This document shows, in pieces, positions 54,918 to 63,406 of a DNA stretch of 64,000 bases. Origin of the DNA: Actinotalea subterranea (GTDB lineage: Bacteria; Actinomycetota; Actinomycetes; Actinomycetales; Cellulomonadaceae); NCBI RefSeq assembly GCF_008364845.1, contig NZ_VTTP01000004.1:124001-188000 (forward strand), given 5' to 3'. Positions within the stretch are counted from its first letter, which is position 1. Each line of letters begins with the position of its first letter. The position numbers and the translations under genes were made by a program. A model generated the notes under the pieces. That model made no database searches, was not told the DNA's origin, and saw only the letters and a list, made by a program, of their open reading frames with translations.

Positions 54918-54961
54918 GTTCATCTCGCGTTCACCGGCCCTCGGCCGGTCGGTCACCCGAG
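54918..54961 (+). promoter_or_regulatory. PHO box upstream of pstS
   Basis: Four 11-bp units GTTCATCTCGC, GTTCACCGGCC, CTCGGCCGGTC, GGTCACCCGAG; units 1, 2 and 4 carry GTTCAYC/GGTCACC in register. A TACCGT (54967-54972) just downstream may be the -10 box. Confidence 0.75.
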
Positions 54962-55025
54962 GCTCCTACCGTCTGTCTCGGTCGGGCGCAGTCCGCGCTG
55001 ACACGGATCGACAGGACGGAACACA

Positions 55026-56138
55026 GTGAAGCTCAACCGACACAGCCGGATGGCGACGGTCGCAGCCATCGGCGCGCTCTCGCTGACCCTCGCAGCGTGC
55101 GGTTCGGACAACGCGGTCGAGGACGACGCCGCCGGCAGCACCCCTGACGCCGAGCAGGCCTCCACCCTCTCCGGCCAGCTCGAAGGTGCGGGCGCGAGCT
55201 CGCAGGAGTCCGCGATGCAGGCATGGATCGCCGGCTTCCAGTCGCAGAACCCCGACGTCTCGGTCGCGTACGACCCGGTCGGCTCGGGCGGCGGTCGCAC
55301 CCAGTTCCTCGAGGGCGGCACGCAGTTCGCCGGCTCGGACGCCGCGCTCAAGGACGACGAGCTCGCCCAGGCGGCTGACCGCTGCGTGAGCGGCGAGGTC
55401 GCCGAGCTCCCCCTCTACATCTCGCCGATCGCGGTGATCTTCAGCCTCGACGGGATCGACTCCCTGAACATGTCGCCCGCCACCGTCGCGGGGATCTTCG
55501 ACCAGAAGATCACCAACTGGAACGCCCCCGAGATCGCGGCGGAGAACCCCGACGTCACGCTCCCGGACCTCGCGATCACGCCCGTCAACCGCTCGGACGA
55601 GTCGGGCACGACGGAGAACTTCACCGAGTACCTCGCGGCGACGGCCCCCGAGGCCTGGCCCCACGAGGCCAGCGGTGACTGGCCGGTCGCGGGCGGTCAG
55701 TCGGCCCAGGGCACGTCGGGCGTCGTCCAGACGGTGACGGACGGCCAGGGGACCATCGGCTACGCGGACGCCTCGAAGGCCGGCTCGCTCGGCACGGTCG
55801 CCATCAAGGTCGGCGACGAGTACGTCCCGTACTCGCCCGAGGCCGCGGCCGCCGTGGTCGACGCCTCCCCGCGGGCCGAGGGCCGGCCCGAGGCCAGCCT
55901 CGTGGTCGAGCTGGACCGCACGACGACGGAGCCCGGCGCCTACCCGCTGGTGCTCGTGTCCTACTCCCTCGCGTGCACCGAGTACGAGAGCAGCGAGGAC
56001 GCGACGCTCGTCAAGGCGTTCTACTCCTACATCGCCAGCGAGGAGGGGCAGCAGGCCGCCGCTGAGGCGGCAGGCTCCGCGCCGATCTCGGACGAGCTGC
56101 GTACCGAGGCCCTCGCGGTGATCGAGGCGATCGCCTGA
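55026..56138 (+). CDS. pstS: Phosphate ABC transporter substrate-binding lipoprotein
   Basis: A 370-aa high-affinity phosphate-binding protein; lipobox LTLAAC after a short signal peptide. Phosphate-contacting elements: LEGAGASSQESAMQAW, DPVGSGGGRTQFLEG, FAGSDAALKDDE and NRSDESGTTENFTEYLA. GTG 55026 fits the signal peptide start. First gene of pstSCAB behind a PHO box. A hairpin after the gene probably raises pstS dosage relative to pstCAB. Confidence 0.96.
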   Translation: MKLNRHSRMATVAAIGALSLTLAACGSDNAVEDDAAGSTPDAEQASTLSGQLEGAGASSQESAMQAWIAGFQSQNPDVSVAYDPVGSGGGRTQFLEGGTQFAGSDAALKDDELAQAADRCVSGEVAELPLYISPIAVIFSLDGIDSLNMSPATVAGIFDQKITNWNAPEIAAENPDVTLPDLAITPVNRSDESGTTENFTEYLAATAPEAWPHEASGDWPVAGGQSAQGTSGVVQTVTDGQGTIGYADASKAGSLGTVAIKVGDEYVPYSPEAAAAVVDASPRAEGRPEASLVVELDRTTTEPGAYPLVLVSYSLACTEYESSEDATLVKAFYSYIASEEGQQAAAEAAGSAPISDELRTEALAVIEAIA

Positions 56139-56154
56139 CACCCGCGTGACTCGA

Positions 56155-56196
56155 CCGCCGGTGGCCTGCCCGACCCTTCGGGTGGGCCACCGGCGG
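56155..56196 (+). terminator. Hairpin between pstS and pstC
   Basis: CCGCCGGTGGCC and GGCCACCGGCGG form a 12-bp stem; inside it CCCGA and TCGGG extend the pairing. Seventeen nucleotides after pstS; partial terminator or mRNA stabiliser, as is common after binding-protein genes. Confidence 0.8.
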
Positions 56197-56296
56197 CCGT
56201 ACGTCCCGCAGTGGCCGTACCGTCTGAACCTGTGAGCCTGCCCGGACCGCCAGGCCCTGCACACCCCGTACGCACCTCCCGCCCCACGGAGCACCT

Positions 56297-57343
56297 GTGA
56301 GCAACAGCCCCCAGCTCGCCCGCCCGACTGCCGCCGAGACCGCGGCCGTCGCCGCCCCGGCACCCTCGTCCGGGGCCCCGGGTGACGGGCCCCGCACGCC
56401 GGTCCGCGGCCACCCTCACCGGGACCGTGCCGGCCGTGCGTTCTCCACGGCGGCGACCGTCGCCGGCAGCACCATCCTGGTGACGCTGGCGGCAGTGGCT
56501 GTGTTCCTCGTGCTGCGCGCCTGGCCTGCGCTGTCCGCCTCGCCCGAGGAGCTCACCGAGGGGATCCAGTGGTTCCCCGAGGGCACGACCCTCCTCGGCT
56601 TCGTCGGGCCGATGCTCTTCGGCACGGTCCTCGCGTCGGTCATCGCCCTGGCCGTGGCCGTGCCGGTCTCGACGGGCATCGCGCTGTTCATCTCGCACTA
56701 CGCGCCGCGTCGCATGGCGAACGCCCTCGGTTACCTGATCGACCTGCTGGCCGCGATCCCGAGCGTCGTGTACGGCCTGTGGGGTGTCGCGTGGCTCGCG
56801 CCCAGGCTTCAGCCGGCCTGGGCGTGGCTGTCCGAGACCCTCGGGTTCATCCCGCTGTTCGAGGGCCCGGCCGCCAACCCTCCGCGAGTCATCCTGACGG
56901 TCGGCATCGTCCTGGCCGTGATGATCCTGCCGATCATCACGGCGGTCGCGCGGGAGGTCTTCCTCCAGACGCCGCGTCTGCACGAGGAGGCGGCCCTCGC
57001 GCTGGGCGCGACGCGGTGGGAGATGATCCGGATGGCCGTGCTTCCCTTCGGCCAGTCCGGTCTGATCAGCGCCTCGATGCTCGGCCTGGGGCGCGCGCTG
57101 GGCGAGACCATGGCCGTCCTCATGATCCTGTCGCCCGGCCTCACCTACTCGCTCGCCCTGCTCCAGGCCGGGCAGCACCAGACCATCGCCGCGAACATCG
57201 CGAACCAGTTCCCGGAGGCGAACCCCCTGGGCGTGAGCACGCTCATCGCCACGGGCCTCGCGCTCTTCGTCATCACCCTCGCGGTCAACATGGCCGCCCG
57301 CTGGGTCGTCGCCCGGCGCAAGGACTTCTCGGGAGCGAACTGA
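56297..57343 (+). CDS. pstC: Phosphate ABC transporter permease PstC
   Basis: A 348-aa permease, six TM helices after a ~50-residue Pro/Ala-rich cytosolic start. BPD_transp_1 features: FVGPMLFGTVLASVIALAVAVPVSTGIALFIS (in part), DLLAAIPSVVYGLWG and the EAA loop LHEEAALALGATRWEMIRMAVLP. Pairs with PstA, whose start lies 1 nt after the stop. Confidence 0.95.
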   Translation: MSNSPQLARPTAAETAAVAAPAPSSGAPGDGPRTPVRGHPHRDRAGRAFSTAATVAGSTILVTLAAVAVFLVLRAWPALSASPEELTEGIQWFPEGTTLLGFVGPMLFGTVLASVIALAVAVPVSTGIALFISHYAPRRMANALGYLIDLLAAIPSVVYGLWGVAWLAPRLQPAWAWLSETLGFIPLFEGPAANPPRVILTVGIVLAVMILPIITAVAREVFLQTPRLHEEAALALGATRWEMIRMAVLPFGQSGLISASMLGLGRALGETMAVLMILSPGLTYSLALLQAGQHQTIAANIANQFPEANPLGVSTLIATGLALFVITLAVNMAARWVVARRKDFSGAN

Positions 57344-57344
57344 C

Positions 57345-58307
57345 ATGGCCACCCTCGAGCAGTCTGCTGAGCCGCGTTCGGACCGGCCCACCACGCGTGA
57401 GCTGCTGACGCGCGGCGACACCCGACGCAAGGCGACCGACCGCGTCATGGCGGTCGTCGTCACCCTGGCCTTCGTCGTCGCGCTCATCCCGCTCCTGTCG
57501 CTGTCCTGGACCGTCCTGAGCAACGGCATCGGACGCCTGAGCCCGTACTTCCTGAGCGTCTCGATGCGCGGCGTCTTCGGTGGCATGGACGCGGGCGGCA
57601 TCTACCACGCGATCCTGGGCACGGTCCTGGTCACGGGGGTCGCGGCGCTCATCTCCGTCCCGATCGGCATCATGACGGCGATCTACCTCGTGGAGTACGG
57701 CACCGGCCCGCTCGCCCGCGCGGTGACGTTCTTCGTCGACGTCATGACGGGCATCCCGTCGATCGTCGCGGGCCTCTTCGCGTACTCGCTGTTCTCCTTG
57801 TTCCTCGGGCCGGGCGTGCGGTTCGGCGTCGTCGGCTCGGTCGCCCTGTCGGTGCTGATGATCCCGGTGGTCGTCCGCTCCTGCGAGGAGATGCTCAGGC
57901 TCGTTCCCAACGAGCTCCGTGAGGCCGCGTACGCGCTCGGCGTGCCCAAGTGGCTCGCGATCCTCAAGGTCGTGGTCCGCACGGCGATCGCCGGGATCGT
58001 CACGGGGGTGATGCTGGCCGTGGCCCGGGTCATCGGCGAGACGGCTCCGCTGCTGGTCACGGTCGGGGTCATCGACTCGATCAACACGAACGTCTTCGAG
58101 GGCCGGATGATGACCCTCCCGGTGTACGTGTTCCGTCAGTACGCGCAGGGCCTCGTCCCGTGCGCCGACGGGGCCACCGACTGCATCGCGACGATCAACA
58201 TCGACCGCGCCTGGGCCGCCGCGCTGACGCTCATCCTCATCGTGATGCTGCTCAACCTCGCGGCCCGCATGATCAGCAAGTTCTTCGCCCCCCGTACCGG
58301 CCACTAG
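57345..58307 (+). CDS. pstA: Phosphate ABC transporter permease PstA
   Basis: A 320-aa permease with six TM helices: ILGTVLVTGVAALISVPIGIMTAIYL (in part), FVDVMTGIPSIVAGLFAYSLF, the EAA loop LREAAYALGVPKWLAILKVV, and ISKFFAPRTGH at the end. Forms the membrane channel with PstC. Confidence 0.95.
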   Translation: MATLEQSAEPRSDRPTTRELLTRGDTRRKATDRVMAVVVTLAFVVALIPLLSLSWTVLSNGIGRLSPYFLSVSMRGVFGGMDAGGIYHAILGTVLVTGVAALISVPIGIMTAIYLVEYGTGPLARAVTFFVDVMTGIPSIVAGLFAYSLFSLFLGPGVRFGVVGSVALSVLMIPVVVRSCEEMLRLVPNELREAAYALGVPKWLAILKVVVRTAIAGIVTGVMLAVARVIGETAPLLVTVGVIDSINTNVFEGRMMTLPVYVFRQYAQGLVPCADGATDCIATINIDRAWAAALTLILIVMLLNLAARMISKFFAPRTGH

Positions 58308-58355
58308 GCCGGGCGAGAGCCCGACCCAGACCGGTTCCGAGAGAGAGACCCCCCA

Positions 58356-59135
58356 GTGGCACAACGGATCGACATCAAGGACCTCAACGTCTACTACGGC
58401 AGCTTCCTCGCCGTGGAGGGCGTCACGATGGCCATCGAGCCACGCTCGGTCACGGCCCTGATCGGACCTTCCGGGTGCGGCAAGTCGACGTTCCTGCGGA
58501 CGCTGAACCGGATGCACGAGGTGATCCCCGGCGCGCGCGTCGAGGGCAGCCTGACCATGGACGGGGTGGACCTCTACGGGTCGGACGTGGACCCCGTCGC
58601 GGTGCGCCGCCAGGTCGGCATGGTGTTCCAGCGGCCCAACCCGTTCCCGACGATGTCCATCGCGGAGAACGTCCTCGCGGGCATCCGGCTCAACAACCGG
58701 CGGATCTCCAAGTCCGACGCGCGCGACGTCGTCGAGCAGTCGCTCGTCGGCGCGAACCTCTGGAACGAGGTGAAGGACCGTCTCGACCGGCCCGGCTCCT
58801 CGCTGTCGGGCGGTCAGCAGCAGCGCCTGTGCATCGCACGCGCCATCGCGGTGAAGCCCCAGGTCCTGCTCATGGACGAGCCCGCGTCGGCGCTCGACCC
58901 GATCTCGACGCTCGCGATCGAGGACCTCATCGCGGAGCTCAAGGACGACTACACGATCGTGATCGTCACGCACAACATGCAGCAGGCGGCGCGCGTGAGC
59001 GACCGCACGGCGTTCTTCAACATCGGCGGCACGGGTCAGCCCGGCCGGCTGATCGAGATGGATGACACGCGCACGATGTTCTCGACGCCGACGGAGAAGT
59101 CGACGGAGGACTACATCTCCGGCCGCTTCGGGTGA
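58356..59135 (+). CDS. pstB: Phosphate ABC transporter ATPase
   Basis: A 259-aa ABC ATPase: Walker [21 protein letters not shown]-loop [17 protein letters not shown], signature [16 protein letters not shown], Walker [18 protein letters not shown]-loop [16 protein letters not shown] 58356 gives the family N-terminus ([14 protein letters not shown]). Energises PstCA. Confidence 0.97.
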   Translation: MAQRIDIKDLNVYYGSFLAVEGVTMAIEPRSVTALIGPSGCGKSTFLRTLNRMHEVIPGARVEGSLTMDGVDLYGSDVDPVAVRRQVGMVFQRPNPFPTMSIAENVLAGIRLNNRRISKSDARDVVEQSLVGANLWNEVKDRLDRPGSSLSGGQQQRLCIARAIAVKPQVLLMDEPASALDPISTLAIEDLIAELKDDYTIVIVTHNMQQAARVSDRTAFFNIGGTGQPGRLIEMDDTRTMFSTPTEKSTEDYISGRFG

Positions 59136-59142
59136 CGCCTCG

Positions 59143-59173
59143 GGTGTGCGGCGCCCGAGCGGCGCCGCACACC
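59143..59173. terminator. Bidirectional terminator after pstB
   Basis: GGTGTGCGGCGCC and GGCGCCGCACACC form a perfect 13-bp stem with a 5-nt loop, between the convergent pstB and thioredoxin-like genes. Confidence 0.85.
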
Positions 59174-59207
59174 GTGGGACCGTCCCAGGACGGCTCGGTC
59201 GGCTCGG

Positions 59208-59450
59208 TCAGCGGACGAGCGGCTCGAGGATCTCGCGGACGTGCGCCGCCGTCGGGACCCGCCCCGACAGGACGAGCTGCTCGTCGACGACGAGTCCGGG
59301 CGTGCTCATGACGCCGTAGCCGACGATGGTCGGGAAGTCGGTGACCTTCTCGACGGTCGCCTCGACGCCGAGCTGCTCGAGCGCCTCGCGCGTGACGCGC
59401 TCGAGGTTCACGCAGTTGGCGCACCCGGGCCCCAGCACCTTGATGATCAT
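59208..59450 (-). CDS. Thioredoxin-like redox protein with CANC
   Basis: An 80-aa thioredoxin-fold protein of the small redox-active disulfide protein 2 type: KVLGPGCANCVNLERVTREAL holds the CxxC, and YGVMSTPGLVVDEQLVLSG the cis-Pro. Encoded 11 nt downstream of the permease, hence the last gene of the ArsR - permease - thioredoxin unit. May supply electrons to, or take metal/thiol from, the permease's CSC motif. Confidence 0.88.
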   Translation of the reverse strand: MIIKVLGPGCANCVNLERVTREALEQLGVEATVEKVTDFPTIVGYGVMSTPGLVVDEQLVLSGRVPTAAHVREILEPLVR

Positions 59451-59461
59451 GACAGCTCCTC

Positions 59462-60514
59462 TCAGCCGAGCACGAGGTTGAACAGGTAGCCCACGGCGAT
59501 GATGCCGAGGGCGACGACGCCCACGAAGGCGGCGATGAGCGGGGGCCGCAGCACGCGGCGCAGCAGGATGATCTCGGGCAGGCTCAGCGCGACGACGGCC
59601 ATCATGAACGCGAGCAGCGTCCCCATGGGCAGGCCCTTGTCGTGCAACGCCTCGACGAGCGGGAGCACACCTGCCGCGTTGGAGTAGAGCGGGACCCCGA
59701 TGAGGACCGCGACGAGCACCCCGGCGGGGTTGCCCGGCCCGGCGTACGTCGCGAAGAAGTCCTCGGGTGCCCAGCCGTGGATCACGGCGCCGAGCCCGAT
59801 GCCGACGAGCAGGTACGGCCAGATGCGGCGCAGGATCGTGCCGACCTCCTCGACGCCCATCTGGATGCGCTGGTCCCAGGTGAGCCGCACCGTCGAGTCG
59901 ATGAGCTGACCGCCGAGCCGCGTCTCGAAGACGAACGGCTCGATCCAGCGCTCGGCGCGGATCCGGCCCAGCACGAGGCCCGAGACGATGGCGATGACGA
60001 GGCCTGCACCGACGTACAGGAGGGTGGGCCCGACGCCGAAGAGGCCGAGCAGGAGCGCGATGGCCACCTCGTTGATCAGCGGGCTCGCCACGAGGAAGCT
60101 CATGGTCACGCCCACCGGCACGCCGGTGGCCAAGAAGCCGATGAACGCGGGCACCGCGCTGCACGAGCAGAACGGTGTGATGACGCCGAGCGCGGCCGCG
60201 AGCACGTTGCCGACGCCCTCGCGACGGCCCCCGAGGAGCGCGCGGGTGCGCTCGACGCTCATGAACGAGCGGAGCACCGTGACCACGAAGATGATGCCCG
60301 CGAGCAGCAGGACGATCTTCACGGTGTCGTAGAGGAAGAAGTGGATGCCGGAGCCGAGGCGGCTCTCGGGGTCCTGCCCGGCGAGGTCGAAGACGACTGC
60401 GTCCCAGAGCGGACGGTTGAGCTCGTAGGCCGCGAACCACACGGCCGCGGCGCCGACGAGCGCCGCAACCCGCAGGACGGGCGTCGTGGGCCGGAGGCGT
60501 TCGACGAGGGTCAT
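59462..60514 (-). CDS. DUF318/YraQ-type permease
   Basis: A 350-aa membrane protein with ~8-10 TM segments. The conserved VITPFCSCSAVPAFIGFLATGVPVG and SPLINEVAIALLLGLFG loops identify the DUF318/UPF0718 family. Members include ArsP, an organoarsenical exporter, but many are uncharacterised. ArsR and a CxxC thioredoxin-like protein in the same operon suggest export of a thiol-reactive metalloid or metal. The ATG overlaps the arsR stop (ATGA, 60514-60511). Confidence 0.87.
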   Translation of the reverse strand: MTLVERLRPTTPVLRVAALVGAAAVWFAAYELNRPLWDAVVFDLAGQDPESRLGSGIHFFLYDTVKIVLLLAGIIFVVTVLRSFMSVERTRALLGGRREGVGNVLAAALGVITPFCSCSAVPAFIGFLATGVPVGVTMSFLVASPLINEVAIALLLGLFGVGPTLLYVGAGLVIAIVSGLVLGRIRAERWIEPFVFETRLGGQLIDSTVRLTWDQRIQMGVEEVGTILRRIWPYLLVGIGLGAVIHGWAPEDFFATYAGPGNPAGVLVAVLIGVPLYSNAAGVLPLVEALHDKGLPMGTLLAFMMAVVALSLPEIILLRRVLRPPLIAAFVGVVALGIIAVGYLFNLVLG

Positions 60515-60915
60515 GGGGTGCCGCCGGCTCCGGGGAGGGACGCGACCATGCGCCCGCGGGCGTCGGGGGCGAGCGAGTAGTCGACCCAGCGGCCGCGGCG
60601 GCTCGTGGTCACCAGGCCGCAGTCGCGCAGGACCTTGAGGTGGTAGCTCAGCAGGTTGCCCGCGACCGGCACGCGTTCCTGGATGTCGCAGACGCAGCGC
60701 GGCTGCTCGGCGAGCGCGTCCAGGACGGTCCAGCGGACCGGGTCCGCCAGGGCCTGGAGCACCGTCAGCGCGTCGTCGCGCGCGCCTGCCTCTGCGGCGT
60801 CGGGGCTCGTGCCGCGTGCAGGTGCGGCCGTCGCCGCGATCGCGTCGGCCAGCTCCGCGGGGCGCTCCGAGACCTCGGTGCGGGGTGTCACCTCAACGCT
60901 CGTTGATTCAGCCAC
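60511..60915 (-). CDS. ArsR-family metal(loid)-responsive repressor
   Basis: A 134-aa winged-helix repressor. [47 protein letters not shown] (in parts) has the CVC metal site at the start of helix 3 plus a further Cys, as in arsenic/antimony sensors. GTG 60915 is the first codon after a TACGTT box at exactly 6 nt, so a leaderless message is predicted. A dyad TCAACG-CT-CGTTGA (60893-60906) lies 9 nt inside the coding sequence and could be its operator. Controls the permease and thioredoxin genes downstream. Confidence 0.9.
   Translation of the reverse strand: MAESTSVEVTPRTEVSERPAELADAIAATAAPARGTSPDAAEAGARDDALTVLQALADPVRWTVLDALAEQPRCVCDIQERVPVAGNLLSYHLKVLRDCGLVTTSRRGRWVDYSLAPDARGRMVASLPGAGGTP
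60893..60906. promoter_or_regulatory. Dyad TCAACG-CT-CGTTGA at the arsR start, operator candidate
   Basis: Six-base arms with a 2-nt centre, at about +10 to +23 of the predicted leaderless transcript. ArsR/SmtB-family operators are A/T-containing dyads near the start site. It is the only dyad of that kind here. Confidence 0.45.
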
Positions 60916-60921
60916 GCTTGA

Positions 60922-60927
60922 AACGTA
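60922..60927 (-). promoter_or_regulatory. -10 box TACGTT, leaderless start of arsR
   Basis: Minus-strand TACGTT, six nucleotides (TCAAGC), GTG at 60915. Confidence 0.55.
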
Positions 60928-60991
60928 CGACTTTTGGCGCGCCCTGGGACGGGACCTTCGTGCCCCCCGGGGCTCGCGGCCTGCCGGAGCC

Positions 60992-61495
60992 TCAGCCCGC
61001 GTCGGGCACCAGGTCGGCGTACTCGGGCAGGGCGCCGTCGAGCACCGGGACGCGCACGGACGACGTGCCGCCCTGGTCGGTCGAGACGGAGACCTCCAGG
61101 TACGCGCCGGGTGCGACGGGGACCTCCTCGAGGTCCACCGCCTCGTCGTCCGGCCCGAGGACGACCGTCTCGCCGGCGGGCACGTCGATGCTCACGGGCG
61201 TGCCGCCGTCGGGCGTCGTGAAGGTGAGCTCGGCGTCCGACGAGCCCGCGTTGCTGACGGCCCCGAGCATGGTCCCGGGCGCACCCTCCTCGGCGGCCAG
61301 GACGATCAGGTTGGTGGCCGTCACGTCACCCAGGTCCACGCCCACGCCGTCGGACGCCTGGTAGGAGCGGTCCGTGGTGATGGTGTTCGTCGCCGAGCAC
61401 GCGCTCAGGCCCGCGCCGAGCACCAGGCCCAGGCCGACGACGAGGCCGGTGCGCATCGCGGCGCGGGCGGGGACGGGGCGACGACGACTGGTCAC
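60992..61495 (-). CDS. Secreted lipoprotein, DUF4352/Ig-like type
   Basis: A 167-aa predicted lipoprotein: [20 protein letters not shown] is signal peptide plus lipobox (LSAC), then a beta-rich domain ([30 protein letters not shown]...VPAGETVVL) resembling small periplasmic copper-chaperone or Ig-like proteins, but without Met/His copper ligands. GTG 61495 has AGGAG 6 nt upstream. Function unknown; it is separated from arsR by ~75 nt and may be its own unit. Confidence 0.8.
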   Translation of the reverse strand: MTSRRRPVPARAAMRTGLVVGLGLVLGAGLSACSATNTITTDRSYQASDGVGVDLGDVTATNLIVLAAEEGAPGTMLGAVSNAGSSDAELTFTTPDGGTPVSIDVPAGETVVLGPDDEAVDLEEVPVAPGAYLEVSVSTDQGGTSSVRVPVLDGALPEYADLVPDAG

Positions 61496-61644
61496 GGGGA
61501 GCTCCTGGGACGCGGCGAGGAGGGGCACGAGGACGGCAGCGGATCGAGGCCCAGACTAGTGCTCGGCCGGGGGTTCACCCTCGCGTGCGCCCCTGACCTG
61601 GGCAAACGGTCCTGGTCGGCCGTCGGTGCAGGCAAAAGGCATGG

Positions 61645-61650
61645 TAAGAT
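61645..61650 (+). promoter_or_regulatory. -10 box TAAGAT of carD
   Basis: TAAGAT is a good consensus -10 box; ATG 61679 is 28 nt further, with AAAGGGGA as ribosome binding site. Unlike other genes in this window the transcript is not leaderless. No clear -35 box is seen. Confidence 0.6.
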
Positions 61651-61678
61651 GGGCATCCGCGAAAGGGGACGCCTCCAC

Positions 61679-62161
61679 ATGACCTTCACCGTAGGCGAGA
61701 CCGTTGTCTATCCGCACCACGGCGCAGCACTGATCGAGGAGATCAAGACCCGGACCATCCGCGGCGAGGACAAGCTGTACCTCAAGCTCAAGGTCGCCCA
61801 GGGCGACCTGACCATCGAGGTCCCCGCCGAGAACGTCGACCTGGTCGGGGTCCGTGACGTCGTCGGGCAGGACGGGCTCGAGAAGGTCTTCGACGTGCTG
61901 CGCGCGCCGTACACCGAGGAGCCGACCAACTGGTCGCGTCGCTACAAGGCGAACCTCGAGAAGCTCGCGTCGGGCGACGTCATCAAGGTCGCCGAGGTCG
62001 TGCGTGACCTCTCCCGCCGGGACGCCGACCGCGGCCTGTCCGCGGGCGAGAAGCGCATGCTCGCCAAGGCGCGCCAGATCCTCGTCTCGGAGCTCGCACT
62101 CGCCGAGCACACCGAGGAGGAGAAGGCCGAGGCCATCCTCGACGAGGTCCTGGCCTCCTGA
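61679..62161 (+). CDS. carD: CarD-family RNA polymerase-binding regulator
   Basis: A 160-aa essential-type regulator that stabilises open promoter complexes. N-terminal RNAP-interaction domain [22 protein letters not shown] and [19 protein letters not shown]-terminal helical DNA-binding part with [28 protein letters not shown] (in parts) and [23 protein letters not shown]. The conserved Trp that wedges the -10 region is present in NWSRRY. Followed by ispD and ispF, as in mycobacteria. Confidence 0.97.
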   Translation: MTFTVGETVVYPHHGAALIEEIKTRTIRGEDKLYLKLKVAQGDLTIEVPAENVDLVGVRDVVGQDGLEKVFDVLRAPYTEEPTNWSRRYKANLEKLASGDVIKVAEVVRDLSRRDADRGLSAGEKRMLAKARQILVSELALAEHTEEEKAEAILDEVLAS

Positions 62162-62192
62162 CCTGCGCCGTTCGTCCAGCAACGGCACACCC

Positions 62193-62894
62193 GTGCGCGT
62201 CGCCGCCGTCCTGACTGCCGCGGGCAGCGGCAGCAGGCTGGGGCACGAGCTCCCCAAGGCGCTCGTCGACCTCGGCGGCGCCACGGTCGTCGTGCGAGCC
62301 GCGCGGGGGCTCCTCGCCTCCGGCGTCGTCGACCTCCTTGTCGTCACCGTCCCGGCGGAGCACCAGGGTGCCTTCGCCGCGGCCCTGACGGCTGGCGAGC
62401 TCGAGCCCGACGTGCCCGTGACCCTCGTGGTCGGCGGCGCGAGCAGGCAGGCGTCCGTCGCCGCCGGGCTGCGCGAGCTCCCCGCCGACGTCGACGTGGT
62501 CCTGGTGCACGACGCGGCGCGGTGCCTCACGCCCCCCGCGATGGTCGCGCGCGTCGTCGCGGCCGTCCGCGCCGGCCACCGTGCCGTCGTGCCGACCGTC
62601 GCCGTCACCGACACCCTCGTCGAGGTGGGGCCCGACGGCGTCCGCACCGTCGACCGCACCACGCTGCGTGCCGTGCAGACACCGCAGGGCTTCGACCGGG
62701 CGCTGCTCGACAGGGCCCACCGTGCCGCCGCGGACCGCGCCCACGACGAGCGCCAGGCAGCAACCGACGACGCGTCGCTCTGCGCAGCCCTCGGCGAGCC
62801 CGTCGCCACGGTCGACGGAGCCGACGAGGCGTTCAAGATCACCACGGCGCGCGACCTCGCCGTCGCGCGGACCCTGGTCAAGGAGGACGCATGA
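62193..62894 (+). CDS. ispD: 2-C-methyl-D-erythritol 4-phosphate cytidylyltransferase
   Basis: MEP-pathway enzyme that joins CTP to MEP. 233 aa. [26 protein letters not shown] is the nucleotide-binding loop (GSGxR...PK), [11 protein letters not shown] and [20 protein letters not shown] follow. GTG 62193 is the first start after carD that gives the family N-terminus; no strong RBS. The stop overlaps ispF (ATGA). Confidence 0.94.
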   Translation: MRVAAVLTAAGSGSRLGHELPKALVDLGGATVVVRAARGLLASGVVDLLVVTVPAEHQGAFAAALTAGELEPDVPVTLVVGGASRQASVAAGLRELPADVDVVLVHDAARCLTPPAMVARVVAAVRAGHRAVVPTVAVTDTLVEVGPDGVRTVDRTTLRAVQTPQGFDRALLDRAHRAAADRAHDERQAATDDASLCAALGEPVATVDGADEAFKITTARDLAVARTLVKEDA

Positions 62895-63406
62895 CGACGA
62901 GCCACTCAGCCACCGCGGGCGGTGTCCCGCTGCCGCGGACCGGCATCGGGGTGGACGTGCACGCGTTCGCGCCACCCGGGTCGGGCAGGCCCATGTGGCT
63001 CGCCGGCCTCCTCTGGCCGGGGGAGGAGGGGCTCGTCGGGCACTCCGACGCGGACGTCGCCGCCCACGCCGCCGCCGACGCCCTGCTGTCCGCGGCCGGC
63101 CTCGGCGACCTCGGCTCGAACTTCGGCACGGCGGAGCCGGCGTGGGCGGGAGCCTCGGGCGCATCCCTGCTCGCCGAGGCGGCGCGCCGGGTACGTGCGG
63201 CCGGGTTCGCGATCGGCAACGTGGCCGTCCAGGTGATCGGCGTGCGCCCACGGATCGGCGCGCGACGCGCCGAGGCGCAGGCGGCGCTCACCGAGGCGTG
63301 CGGCGCGCCCGTCTCGCTCTCGGCCACCACGACCGACGGGCTCGGCCTCACCGGCCGTGGCGAGGGCGTCGCCGCGATCGCCACGGCCCTCGTCGTCACC
63401 CGCTGA
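62891..63406 (+). CDS. ispF: 2-C-methyl-D-erythritol 2,4-cyclodiphosphate synthase
   Basis: Next-but-one MEP-pathway step, ring closure of CDP-ME-2P. 171 aa. Zinc ligands in [26 protein letters not shown]; also [10 protein letters not shown] and [20 protein letters not shown]. IspD and IspF are separate here, not fused. The 3' end overlaps the convergent transporter gene by 11 nt. Confidence 0.96.
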   Translation: MTTSHSATAGGVPLPRTGIGVDVHAFAPPGSGRPMWLAGLLWPGEEGLVGHSDADVAAHAAADALLSAAGLGDLGSNFGTAEPAWAGASGASLLAEAARRVRAAGFAIGNVAVQVIGVRPRIGARRAEAQAALTEACGAPVSLSATTTDGLGLTGRGEGVAAIATALVVTR

